DNA of 33,425 nt from Sulfuritalea sp. (GCA_021738385.1 JAIPCF010000027.1:1-33425), one strand, 5' to 3'. Numbered from the stretch's first letter, positions 1-7,815 are shown. Notes: generated from the letters alone by a model not told the origin. A program made the numbers and translations.

Positions 1-2
1 AT

Positions 3-89
3 GTCTATTTCGGTCCAGTTCGCATCGGCGGATTCGATGAACGTGATACCAAGGGGCAGCGAAACGACTACCTCACCCTGAAAATGTAA
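3..89 (+). CDS. C-terminal end of an unidentified protein (partial)
   Basis: The third plus-strand frame is open from the window edge and reads 28 residues before a TAA at 87-89, beginning VYFGPVRIGGFDERD and ending YLTLKM. The composition is protein-like, and a stem-loop-rich intergenic region follows directly, which fits a true gene end. The other two forward frames stop at about 37 and 81. I do not recognise the family from so short a tail, and no function is assigned. The gene body lies outside the window to the left. Confidence 0.5.
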   Translation, partial: VYFGPVRIGGFDERDTKGQRNDYLTLKM

Positions 90-150
90 CCCATGTCCTT
101 GAACCGATTTGTTACCGATGTACTTGACTCGTACAGGGCACGTTTCTTTG

Positions 151-200
151 GTTACTTTCTAGTCGTGCAACAAGAAAGTAACTCGCCCGCCGGGGCGAGT
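151..200. terminator. Two abutting perfect stem-loops, possible terminator or repeat remnant
   Basis: GTTACTTTCT at 151-160 pairs perfectly with AGAAAGTAAC at 173-182 (10 bp stem, 12 nt loop). ACTCGCCC at 181-188 pairs perfectly with GGGCGAGT at 193-200 (8 bp stem, 4 nt loop). The two hairpins share bases 181-182, so they could fold alternatively. They lie between two convergent genes, where a bidirectional terminator would be expected. There is no clean T-run directly after either hairpin, so intrinsic termination is not proven. Confidence 0.45.
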
Positions 201-228
201 CCCGGCATGTTTGTTGAGGGCACAGTAG

Positions 229-305
229 AAAAAGTTCCTGAAGGGACGCAAAGCGCTGGTGATGGTGATACGGCGGAGGATACGACTCAAGCACTGGATT
301 CCGGC
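229..305. repeat. Mosaic repeat, tandem copy 1
   Basis: Begins AAAAAGTTCCTGAAGGGACG and ends CTGGATTCCGGC. It matches the second copy at 325-401 at 75 of 77 positions by eye; the differences are T/C in the TTCC(T/C)G stretch and T/C in GG(T/C)GATGG. The start-to-start offset is 96 bp. The 3' end runs into the palindrome ATTCCGGC-TTCC-GCCGGAAT at 298-317. Confidence 0.85.
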
Positions 306-317
306 TTCCGCCGGAAT
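298..317. repeat. Perfect palindrome with 4 nt loop
   Basis: ATTCCGGC at 298-305, loop TTCC, GCCGGAAT at 310-317. This REP-like hairpin arrangement is common in intergenic DNA of beta- and gammaproteobacteria. It could stabilise transcript ends or act as a weak terminator for the converging genes. Confidence 0.8.
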
Positions 318-324
318 GACGAGC

Positions 325-401
325 AAAAAGTTCCCGAAGGGACGCAAAGCGCTGGCGATGGTGATACGGCGGAGGATACGACTCAAGCACTGGATTCCGG
401 C
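325..401. repeat. Mosaic repeat, tandem copy 2
   Basis: Second copy of the 77 bp unit at a 96 bp offset from the first. It differs from copy 1 downstream: instead of the short TTCC loop, the left palindrome arm at 394-401 is separated from its right arm at 442-449 by 40 bp. That insert contains CCCGCGCAGCGGAAACCAAG from 410, which resembles sequence at 13725-13758. Confidence 0.85.
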
Positions 402-500
402 GTTGCCACCCCGCGCAGCGGAAACCAAGGCATGCAGAGCCGCCGGAATGACGGCGCGCTGAAAACTCGGCGATGGCGATACGGCGCTTTACTGCCTGCC

Positions 501-2066
501 CTACTTCTCTTCCGGCGGATACCCGGTGATCTCACGAATGTCGTGATACAGCGGCTGCAGCCGCTGGTACATCCTGCAATACACCTTGCGATAGAGCGCC
601 TCATAGGTCGAGGCGTGCTGCGGCTCCGGCTCGAACACACGGCCGATGCGGGTCATCTCGCGGATCGCGGTGGCGAAATCAGGATGCAGGCCAAGGCCGA
701 CAGCGGCGAGAATCGCGGCGCCGAGGCCGCTGGTTTCATACAGGTGCGGGCGTTCACTGGGCAAGTTGAATACATTGGCGGCGATCTGCATCGCCACGTC
801 GCTTTGCGAGCCGCCACCCGAGATGCGCACGCGCTCGATGCGCTGGCCACCGCGCTTTTCGATGCGCTCCTTGGCTTCGCGCAGCGCGTAGGTCAGGCCT
901 TCGAGAATGGCGCGATAAACATGGGCGCGGGTATGCACGTCGCCGAAGCCGATGATGGCGCCCTTGGCCTCGGGGCCGGGCACCTTGATGCCGGGGTTCC
1001 AGAAGGGTTGCAGCATCAGGCCGAGCGAGCCGGGCGGCACGGTTTTCACCAGTTCGTCGAACAGACTCTCGGCGGAGACGCCCTGCTCTTTCGCCTGCAT
1101 CTGCTCATGCAGGCCGAACTGTTCCTTGAACCAGTTCACCATCCAGAAGCCGCGCGTGATCTGGATCTCGGTGTTGTAGTGGCCGGGAATCGCGGCCTGG
1201 TAGGGCGGGATGAAGCGCGTCGCCTCCAGGTATTTCGCCGTGGTGGTGTTGATGGTGGCCGCCGTGCCGTAGGACAGGCAGGCGATCTCCGGCGTGAGGC
1301 AGCCGGCGCCGAGCACTTCGCAGGCCTTGTCGGCGGCGCCGGCAATCAGCGGCAGGCCTTCGGGAATACCGGTGTCGTGCGCGGCGGCAGCGCTGACGCT
1401 GCCGATCGGCGTGCCGCCCGGCACCAGTTCGGGCAGCATGTCGCGCTTGACCGGCAGCGCCTGCCATTTCCAGTCGAAGGCCGGCGCCCAGCAGCCCTTC
1501 TTGTAGTCGAAGGGGATATAGCCGACCTGGCTGCCGACCGAATCGACAAAGCGCCCGGTGAAGCGGTAGTTAAGGTAGCCCGAGAGCAGCAGGTATTTGT
1601 CGGTGCGCGCCCAGATCTCGGGCTGATGCTCGGCGATCCAGCAGGCTTCGGCTTCATGGCCGAAGAATTTGATGGTATCGCTCATGCCGATGGCGCGGAA
1701 GGCGGCATTCCACCACCACGGCAGATTCGGTTTTGCATCGGCACGACGCTGATCGAGCCAGATGATGGCCGGGCGCAGCGGCTGGCCGTGCTTGTCGAGA
1801 TTGATCATGGTCGCGCGCTGGGTGGTGATGACCATGCCGCGTATCGCCGCCTTCGGCACCTGCGTATTGGCCCACAACTGCTGGCAGGCCCGGCACAGTG
1901 CGCGCCAGAACTCCTCGGGGTCGTTTTCAACCCAGCCCGGCTGCGGCGACTGGTAGCTGTCGATCATTACTTGCGCCTTGTCCACCAGATTGCCTTGCAG
2001 ATCGAAAAGCAGCGCGCGCACGCTCTGGGTGCCGTTGTCGATGGCCAGCAGATAGTCGTCGCTCAT
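501..2066 (-). CDS. FGGY-family carbohydrate/polyol kinase
   Basis: ATP-dependent sugar or polyol kinase of 521 residues, the usual size for the family. The N-terminal phosphate motif DNGTQSVRALLFD is at residues 10-22, WLDQR at 103-107, the likely catalytic Asp246 in GAADKACEVLG, and the C-terminal nucleotide motif SGGGSQS at 416-422. It resembles glycerol kinase broadly (PGWVENDPEEFW near the N-terminus) but is not a clear GlpK, so the substrate is open. The ATG at 2066 lies 4 bp after the glpD stop, with GAGG just upstream, so it is the last gene of a three-gene operon. In E. coli the FGGY kinase YgcE sits near the AGPS-like oxidase YgcU, a parallel to this neighbourhood. The partners suggest glycerol, a glycerol derivative or a related triose/polyol as substrate; that is inference. 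Confidence 0.9.
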   Translation of the reverse strand: MSDDYLLAIDNGTQSVRALLFDLQGNLVDKAQVMIDSYQSPQPGWVENDPEEFWRALCRACQQLWANTQVPKAAIRGMVITTQRATMINLDKHGQPLRPAIIWLDQRRADAKPNLPWWWNAAFRAIGMSDTIKFFGHEAEACWIAEHQPEIWARTDKYLLLSGYLNYRFTGRFVDSVGSQVGYIPFDYKKGCWAPAFDWKWQALPVKRDMLPELVPGGTPIGSVSAAAAHDTGIPEGLPLIAGAADKACEVLGAGCLTPEIACLSYGTAATINTTTAKYLEATRFIPPYQAAIPGHYNTEIQITRGFWMVNWFKEQFGLHEQMQAKEQGVSAESLFDELVKTVPPGSLGLMLQPFWNPGIKVPGPEAKGAIIGFGDVHTRAHVYRAILEGLTYALREAKERIEKRGGQRIERVRISGGGSQSDVAMQIAANVFNLPSERPHLYETSGLGAAILAAVGLGLHPDFATAIREMTRIGRVFEPEPQHASTYEALYRKVYCRMYQRLQPLYHDIREITGYPPEEK

Positions 2067-2070
2067 GGGG

Positions 2071-3678
2071 TCAAGGCCTCAGGTAGGCATGCCAATCGGG
2101 AATATCCGCCGGCACGGGCAGGCTGTAGTGTGCGGCAATAATTTCACGGTAGCGCGCCAGTTCCGCCTGCCAGCGCGCATCGTCCCAGCCCAGCGCCGGT
2201 TGGCACAGGCTGCGGATGCGCGCTTCGTGATCGAGCCCGCCACGCGGCAGCAGGATGCCGAGCCGGGTGCGGCGCAGCAGCAGGTCGTCGAGATGCACAA
2301 CGGCCTCGGTTGCGGCAATTTTCAGTTCCAGCCAGAGTGTATGCGTGCCGGGAATCGTCTCCAGTTCATCCTTGGTGGCGCCTTCAGAGCATTGTGCGGC
2401 GCGGGCGCCATAGCGCGCGGCCAGCCGATGACGCACCGCCGCCGGCCAGCGCGGGTTGATCGCCGAGGCCGGCGCGAAAATGGCGGCGTCGCTGCGCTGG
2501 AAAGGCTTGCCGGCATGCGGCGCGGCCAGCGCCAGCGCATCCTGTGCCATGAGGCGAAAGGTGGTCAGCTTGCCGCCGGTGAGCGTGACCATGCCTGCTT
2601 CGTCGAGCACCACATGGTCGCGCCCGGCACTCGACGGGTCGCCGCCGCCCTCATCCACCACGGGGCGCACGCCGGCGTAGCAGGCGGCGACATCGGCAGG
2701 GCCGAGATCCAGCCCAGGAAACTGGTCATTCACGGCGGCCAGCAGGTAGGCGACTTCCTCGCCGGTGATCGAGGCTTCGCGGTTCGGGTCGGCGTGATGA
2801 TCGAGGTCGGTGGTGCCGATCAGCGTCGCCCCTTCCCATGGGTAGAAGAACACCGGCCGGCCGTCGTGCGGATGCATCAAACTGATGGCCTGCGCCACCG
2901 GCAGGCGCCAGAACGGCACCATCAGATGGCTGCCGCGCAGCGGTCGCAGCAGCGGCTTGCCGCCGAGCTTGCCGCGTAACTGGTCGGCCCAGACGCCGGT
3001 GGCGTTGATCACCGCGCGTGCCTTGATGGTGTGACTCACTCCGCTTGCCGCATCCTCCACCGTCATGCCGCGCACCTGTCCGCCATCGAGAACGGGCGCC
3101 CGTGCTGCAAGGTAGTTCAGCGCCAAGCCGCCAGCGGCTTCGGCTTCGGCCAGCACGCGCCAGACCAGGCGTGCATCGTCGGTCTTGGCGTCCATGAACA
3201 CCGTGGCGCCTTTCAATCCGGGCGGCGCAAGGCCCGGCGCCATCATTCGCACGCCCTCGGCATCGTAGTAAACCCGGCTGCTGTGCCCGGCCATCATGTC
3301 GTAGATCGTCAGGCCAAGCTGAAACAGCCGCCGCCCCGGCTTGCGCCCCGTGCAGTCGGCGAACAGGAAGCTTTGCGGCTCAATGAGTTCGGGCGCCTCG
3401 CGCATCAGGCGCTGTCGCTCGCGTACCGAGTGCAGCGTCATGCCCACCTGCCCTTCCTTGAGATAGCGCAGGCCGCCATGCACCAGCTTGGACGAGCGGC
3501 TGGAGGTACCCCAGGCGAAGTCGTGCTGCTCGATCAGCAGCGCACGCCAACCCAGCCGCGCCGCTTCGCGCAGCACCCCCGCCCCGCTGATGCCACCGCC
3601 GATGACCAGCAGATCCCAGTCCTCGGTGGCCAGTTGCGCGAGCTTGTGCGCGCGCTGTTCGGCTGGGTTGCTTGTCAT
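2071..3678 (-). CDS. glpD: Aerobic glycerol-3-phosphate dehydrogenase (GlpD-like)
   Basis: FAD-dependent oxidation of sn-glycerol-3-phosphate to dihydroxyacetone phosphate, feeding electrons to membrane quinone. The 535-residue reading starts at the ATG at 3678, chosen because its ATGA overlaps the stop of the upstream gene; a frame 12 codons longer would overlap that gene needlessly. The Rossmann FAD motif GGGISGAG is at residues 27-34, followed by the family block WGTSSRSSKLVHGGLRYL. The C-terminal DAO_C-like region ends near LPVPADIPDWHAYLRP. Length and motifs fit GlpD (about 500-550 residues). It is translationally coupled to the AGPS-like oxidase and followed after 4 bp by the FGGY kinase. 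A kinase plus GlpD would normally be a glycerol route, but no GlpF facilitator is visible here. Confidence 0.93.
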   Translation of the reverse strand: MTSNPAEQRAHKLAQLATEDWDLLVIGGGISGAGVLREAARLGWRALLIEQHDFAWGTSSRSSKLVHGGLRYLKEGQVGMTLHSVRERQRLMREAPELIEPQSFLFADCTGRKPGRRLFQLGLTIYDMMAGHSSRVYYDAEGVRMMAPGLAPPGLKGATVFMDAKTDDARLVWRVLAEAEAAGGLALNYLAARAPVLDGGQVRGMTVEDAASGVSHTIKARAVINATGVWADQLRGKLGGKPLLRPLRGSHLMVPFWRLPVAQAISLMHPHDGRPVFFYPWEGATLIGTTDLDHHADPNREASITGEEVAYLLAAVNDQFPGLDLGPADVAACYAGVRPVVDEGGGDPSSAGRDHVVLDEAGMVTLTGGKLTTFRLMAQDALALAAPHAGKPFQRSDAAIFAPASAINPRWPAAVRHRLAARYGARAAQCSEGATKDELETIPGTHTLWLELKIAATEAVVHLDDLLLRRTRLGILLPRGGLDHEARIRSLCQPALGWDDARWQAELARYREIIAAHYSLPVPADIPDWHAYLRP

Positions 3679-5333
3679 TGCGCGGGGTTCGCCCATGTCA
3701 GTTCTGGACCGCAATCGTCCAGCAGCTTGCCCGGATTCATGATCCCCTTCGGATCAAAGTGCCGGCACAGATCGGCCAGCGTGGCCATGCCCAGCGCGCC
3801 CTTTTCCAGCGCCAGGTTTTCTGCATGGTCGCGGCCGACACCGTGCTGATGGCTGACAGTGCCGCCATGCGCGGCGATGGCGGCCGCGACGCGAGTTTTG
3901 TAGTTTTGCCAGCGACGCAGGTTTTCCTCGAAGCCGCCGGGCGCGGTGGCCCAGACGAAGGTTGAATAAATGCTGCTGCCCTGCGGATACAGATGTGACA
4001 AATGGGTGAAGGCGTGCACCTTCTGGCCGAACTCGGCAAAGGCTTCGTGCGCCGCCGCTTCCATGGCGAGCATGGTGTTCCTGACCTGCGGCCAATCCAC
4101 GGCGGTTTCGATGGTATCGGCCGAGTAGCCGTGGTCCCACAGGCTGTTGCGCAAGTAGGGGCCCTTGTAGCGGTTCTCGAACCACTTGTTGCCCATGGCG
4201 CGACCGATGTAGACGCCACCATGACGACCGAGTACGCGCCGCGCCAGTGCCAGGGCGTGCTTTGCGGTGCGCGCATCGGCTGTTACACCAAGCATCAGCA
4301 TGCACTTTCCCGCACCGCAGCCGCGCCAGCCAAGATAACGCTCCAGCCATTTGATCTGGCCGGCATGACCGGCCAGCAGCAGATTGGTCTGCGTCTCGAT
4401 GGCGTTGGACAGCCGCAACATGGACAGCGGCAGTTTCAGTTGCGCCAACTCGCGCACGGCGCTCTCCGCGCTATCCCAGTCGGGAAAAAACAGTGCGTGA
4501 AAACTCTCGTGCGCGGGCAGCGGGCTGACTCGCACGGTGGCTTCGGTCAGCACACCGAAGCGGCCTTCGGAACCCAGCACCAGTTCACGCAGATCCGGCC
4601 CGGCACTGGACGCCGGAAAAGTGGGAATGGACAACGTACCCACCGGTGTTTCCAGCCGGCCACCGGCGAAAAGCTGTTCGATGCGGCCATAGCGCATCGA
4701 TTGCTGGCCGCTGGAACGCGTCACCACCCAACCGCCCAGTGTGGAATATTCGAAGGACTGCGGAAAGTGGCCCAGCGTGTAGCCCTGCGCCCGCAGTTGC
4801 GATTCCACGACCGGACCGATGGCGCCGGCGCCAAAGGTCGCCAATTGGCTCTTGCGGTCCAGATGCAAAAGCTGGTTCATGCGGCCGAGATTGATCGACA
4901 AAACCGGACGCGGGCTTTGCGGGCAATCCAGGTGCCCGACCACGCTGGTGCCGCCGGCATAGGGAATCACGATCCAGTCGTGCGCCTGCGCCAGATTGAG
5001 CAGTTCGCGCACTTGCGCGCTCGATTCGGGAAAGGCGACACCATCGGGCACCGGCGGCAAGGCACCGCAACGGCGGCGTATCCAGTCGGGATAACTCTCG
5101 CCCAGCGCTACCTTGAAGCGCTCGGCGGCGTCGGTCGAGATCAATGAATTTTTCAGTACCTCGGGCGGCAGGCGCGACGCCGGGATGCCGGCCAGCAGGG
5201 TTTCGAGCGTGGCATCCTGAGCAGTAGCGGGCGTCGACTGCGCCTCGCCGGCCAGTTCCGCCAGCATCGCAAGCGCCGACGCATTCAGCTTCATTTCGGT
5301 TGCGCTATCGCCCCAGCCGTTCCAGCGTCTCAT
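3675..5333 (-). CDS. FAD-linked oxidase, alkylglycerone-phosphate-synthase-like
   Basis: A 552-residue flavoprotein of the vanillyl-alcohol-oxidase fold. The FAD_binding_4 domain spans about residues 90-270 with the pyrophosphate-binding PYAGGTS at 124-130. The FAD-oxidase C-terminal domain is about 290-545. KGPYLRN near 390-396 followed by DTIETAVDW, and SHQHGVG at 494-500, place it nearer to alkyl-DHAP synthase (AGPS) than to glycolate or D-lactate dehydrogenases, whose equivalent motif usually reads GEHGVG. Eukaryotic AGPS has a triple histidine at this place; here it is His-Gln-His. The start at 5333 is supported by AGGGAG at 5342-5347; an inner ATG at 5294 (MKLNAS) has no ribosome site. 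It overlaps glpD by ATGA. It may form or break an ether or related bond on a DHAP-type substrate, or simply oxidise a hydroxy acid; the substrate is not established. Confidence 0.85.
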   Translation of the reverse strand: MRRWNGWGDSATEMKLNASALAMLAELAGEAQSTPATAQDATLETLLAGIPASRLPPEVLKNSLISTDAAERFKVALGESYPDWIRRRCGALPPVPDGVAFPESSAQVRELLNLAQAHDWIVIPYAGGTSVVGHLDCPQSPRPVLSINLGRMNQLLHLDRKSQLATFGAGAIGPVVESQLRAQGYTLGHFPQSFEYSTLGGWVVTRSSGQQSMRYGRIEQLFAGGRLETPVGTLSIPTFPASSAGPDLRELVLGSEGRFGVLTEATVRVSPLPAHESFHALFFPDWDSAESAVRELAQLKLPLSMLRLSNAIETQTNLLLAGHAGQIKWLERYLGWRGCGAGKCMLMLGVTADARTAKHALALARRVLGRHGGVYIGRAMGNKWFENRYKGPYLRNSLWDHGYSADTIETAVDWPQVRNTMLAMEAAAHEAFAEFGQKVHAFTHLSHLYPQGSSIYSTFVWATAPGGFEENLRRWQNYKTRVAAAIAAHGGTVSHQHGVGRDHAENLALEKGALGMATLADLCRHFDPKGIMNPGKLLDDCGPELTWANPAQ

Positions 5334-5348
5334 TGCGTCTACTCCCTG

Positions 5349-5401
5349 CGGTTTGCCACGTCATATCGGCGAAAGGCGCCGTATCGCCATCGCCGACTTT
5401 T
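5349..5401. repeat. Mosaic repeat copy upstream of the AGPS-like gene
   Basis: GCGGTTTGCC at 5349-5358 and GCGCCGTATCGCCATCGCCG from 5376 through GACTTTT at 5401. The second part is nearly the reverse complement of 462-487. The first part recurs at 9773-9782 next to the same core. The repeat fills the gap between the exporter permease stop and the next gene and reaches into the stop codon TAA (5401-5403 on the minus strand). In between is a small hairpin, CGGCG/CGCCG with a 5 nt loop. Confidence 0.75.
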
Positions 5402-6603
5402 TACTCTGTTCTCAAGGCCTCCACCGGATCCAGCCGCGCCGCGCGCCGTGCCGGCAGCACACCGGCAGCCAGGCCGATGGCCGCCGCCAAACCTTCAGCC
5501 AGTAACACGAATGACAAAGGCGTGTGAACCGGCAAGGCCGGGACGAAGAAACTGATCAATTGCGCTAGCCCCATTCCCAGCAGCAGGCCGACCAGGCCAC
5601 CGATGGCGGCGAGCGCCACGGCCTCGCCCAGAAACAGGCCGAGGATGGTGTTCTGGCGCGCGCCCAGCGCCTTCAGTAAACCGATCTCGTTGGTGCGTTC
5701 GGTCACTGCAATGGTCATGATGGTGACGATGCCGACGCCGCCCACCAGCAGCGAGATGCCGCCCAAAGCGCCGACCGCCATGGTCAGCACATCGAGAATG
5801 CCGCCCAGCGTATCCAGCATTTCCTCCTGGCTGATGATGGTGACATCGTCACGCCCGTGACGGGCTTTCATCACTTCCTTGACCGCCGCCACCACGGTTT
5901 CCGAGGGGATGCCTTCGGCAGCCGCCACATTGATTTCATTGAGACCTGCGCGATTGAACAGTTCGAGCGCGCGGCCCGCTGGTATAAAAGCGGTGTCGTC
6001 AAGGTCAATACCCAGAAACTGGCCCTTGGGTTCCATGACACCGATCACTCTGAATCGCAAACCGCCGATGTGAATCCGCGCACCGAGCGCGTTCTCGGCG
6101 CCGAACAATTCATCCTTGAGTTTAGGCCCCAGCACCACTTGTGCGCGGGCATTGCCGGCTTCATCGGTGGGCAGGAACTGACCGCTGCGTACCTTGCCTT
6201 TGAACACGACCAGCATGCCCGGCCCCACACCATAGATCGAGACACGACGCAGGCGACCGTTGGCATTGATCTCTGCATTGCCCCAGACACTGGGCGTTAC
6301 CGCCAGCACATTGGGCAGACGCGCCAGCGCGTCGGCATCGTCCAGTGACAGCGGTTTGGCGCTGCTCGGCAGACCGGAAAGCGAAGCGCCGCCAGTCTTG
6401 GTCCGCCCCGGATGAATGCCGACAACATTGGTGCCGAACTGGGTGAACTCGGCCAGCACATAGCGGTGGATGCCCTCGCCGATCGAGGTCAGCAGGATCA
6501 CCGCCGCAATACCGACCGCAATGCCGAGCAAGGTCAGGAAACTTCGCAGGCGCTGGGCGCTGATTGCGCGCAGAGCCAGTGTCAGTGAGTCGGCAATTAG
6601 CAT
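5401..6603 (-). CDS. MacB/FtsX-type ABC transporter permease (second permease)
   Basis: A 400-residue permease with the MacB topology. One helix lies near residues 20-43 (SFLTLLGIAVGIAAVILLTS), then a large periplasmic MacB-core domain to about 265, then three helices in the C-terminal FtsX domain. ERTNEIGLLKALGAR is the cytoplasmic coupling segment, and it ends PARRAARLDPVEALRTE, the typical family tail. There is no fused ATPase. It starts 1 bp after the stop of the other permease. The two permeases share INANGRLR and KARHG blocks but are clearly different proteins, so a heterodimer in the inner membrane is likely. Substrate unknown: MacB-like systems export peptides, lipoproteins, macrolides or siderophores. 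Confidence 0.92.
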   Translation of the reverse strand: MLIADSLTLALRAISAQRLRSFLTLLGIAVGIAAVILLTSIGEGIHRYVLAEFTQFGTNVVGIHPGRTKTGGASLSGLPSSAKPLSLDDADALARLPNVLAVTPSVWGNAEINANGRLRRVSIYGVGPGMLVVFKGKVRSGQFLPTDEAGNARAQVVLGPKLKDELFGAENALGARIHIGGLRFRVIGVMEPKGQFLGIDLDDTAFIPAGRALELFNRAGLNEINVAAAEGIPSETVVAAVKEVMKARHGRDDVTIISQEEMLDTLGGILDVLTMAVGALGGISLLVGGVGIVTIMTIAVTERTNEIGLLKALGARQNTILGLFLGEAVALAAIGGLVGLLLGMGLAQLISFFVPALPVHTPLSFVLLAEGLAAAIGLAAGVLPARRAARLDPVEALRTE

Positions 6604-6604
6604 T

Positions 6605-7813
6605 TCAGTGCTTCATCAGGGCTTCTACCGGATCCATCCGCGCCGCACGGCGCGCGGGCATGATGCCGAACAGCAGGCCGGTCGAGAGCGCTGTCACCAA
6701 CGCAGCAACCACCGCCCAGTCCGGGGGATAAGCAGGAAACACCGGATACATCTGGCGCAGCACAAAAGCGCCGAACAAGCCAAGACCGTAACCGGTCAAG
6801 GCGCCTACCAGCGACAGCATTGCCGCTTCGGCCATGAAGGCATTGCGTATCGTGTCGCCGCGCGCACCGAGCGCCTTGAGCAAACCGATTTCACTGGTAC
6901 GCTGGGTCACGGCGACCAGCATCACGTTCATTACCAATATGCCGGCCACGGCGAGACTGATCGCCGCAATGCCCGCCACTGCGGCGGTCAGCGCACGCAG
7001 CAGTTTGTCGAAGGTGGCGAGCACGGCATCCTGGGTAATGACGGTAACGTCTTCTTCGCCGCCATGGCGCGCCTTGAGCAAGCTTGCCACTTCGCGCTTG
7101 ACGGCATCGATGTGGTCACGGCTTCTGGCCTCGATCAGAATCCGGAACAGTGTGTTGGTGTTGAACATGGCCTGGGCGATGGCCACGGGAATGAACACCA
7201 CTTCATCGGTGTTCATGCCCAGTCCGGTTCCGGTGGATTTGAGGACACCGACAATGCGCAGACGTCGATCACCAAGACGAATCAGTTCGCCTACCGCTGA
7301 GCCACCAGGAAATATTTCCTGCTGAATCTTGGCGCCAATGACCGCCACCGGCGCGCCCCGGTTCCAGTCGGCCACCGGCAAAAACTGGCCCTGGGACATT
7401 TTGAAACTGCGAACCTCGAGGTAGGTCGACGCGGTGCCGGCCACCAGCGCCTCGCGCAGCCGGCCGTTGGCATTGATCTCGGAGGTGCCTGCCGCCAGCG
7501 GCGCCACTCGGCGAACCGACGGCAGGCGCTGAATTGCTGCTGCGTCATCAACGGTCAAATCGCGCGGTGTGGTGGTCACCGCGTTGGCCGGATTGAAACC
7601 GCCCGTGGCGGAGCGCCCCGGCAGGACGATCACCAGATTGCTGCCCAGCGAGGAAAACTGCTCGACCACATAGCGCCGGGCGCCATCACCGAGCGAAGTG
7701 AGGACAACCACTGCAGCCACACCGATAGCCATGGCCAGCACTGAAAGTGATGTACGCAAGGGATAACCGGCTGCCGCATCGCGGGCGAATCGCAGGACAT
7801 CGGCGTTACGCAC
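6605..7813 (-). CDS. MacB/FtsX-type ABC transporter permease (first permease)
   Basis: A 402-residue permease of the same architecture as its downstream neighbour. The N-terminal helix contains SLSVLAMAIGVAAVVVLTSL, a periplasmic core domain follows to about residue 270, then three C-terminal helices with QRTSEIGLLKALGAR between the first two. It ends PARRAARMDPVEALMKH. The start codon is GTG at 7813, two bases after the ATPase stop, with AGGAAAGG just upstream inside the ATPase end. It probably pairs with the second permease and uses the separate ATPase encoded immediately before it. Possession of two non-identical half-permeases rather than one MacB homodimer is the notable point. Confidence 0.92.
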   Translation of the reverse strand: MRNADVLRFARDAAAGYPLRTSLSVLAMAIGVAAVVVLTSLGDGARRYVVEQFSSLGSNLVIVLPGRSATGGFNPANAVTTTPRDLTVDDAAAIQRLPSVRRVAPLAAGTSEINANGRLREALVAGTASTYLEVRSFKMSQGQFLPVADWNRGAPVAVIGAKIQQEIFPGGSAVGELIRLGDRRLRIVGVLKSTGTGLGMNTDEVVFIPVAIAQAMFNTNTLFRILIEARSRDHIDAVKREVASLLKARHGGEEDVTVITQDAVLATFDKLLRALTAAVAGIAAISLAVAGILVMNVMLVAVTQRTSEIGLLKALGARGDTIRNAFMAEAAMLSLVGALTGYGLGLFGAFVLRQMYPVFPAYPPDWAVVAALVTALSTGLLFGIMPARRAARMDPVEALMKH

Positions 7814-7815
7814 GG

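Larger units (their letters stand above)
90..500. repeat. Repeat-rich intergenic region between convergent genes
   Basis: This 411 bp stretch holds no gene I can support. It contains the two abutting hairpins at 151-200, a 77 bp sequence present twice at a 96 bp offset, a perfect palindrome at 298-317, the same palindrome interrupted by about 40 bp at 394-449, and a further module (AAAACTCGGCGATGGCGATA onward) at 462-487. Open frames across it are low-complexity shadows of the duplicated unit. Related modules recur at 5349-5401, 9773-9810 and 13725-13788, so this is a collection point for a dispersed repeat family. Confidence 0.75.

Noticed and set aside
229-401. Possible CRISPR array
   Set aside because: There are only two copies, the repeat is 77 bp with a 19 bp interval, no cas genes are near, and modules recur singly elsewhere.
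112-428. Minus-strand small frames containing duplicated peptide blocks such as LSRILRRIT
   Set aside because: They are translations of the duplicated non-coding repeat, with no ribosome site or protein family.
93-2141. A 682-codon plus-strand open frame running from the repeats through the kinase gene
   Set aside because: It is antisense to a clear FGGY kinase, begins in the repeat DNA, and has the biased composition of a GC-rich shadow frame with no domain.
4002-5147. A long plus-strand frame opposite the AGPS-like gene
   Set aside because: It is the complement of a well-supported flavoprotein gene, with no recognisable motif.
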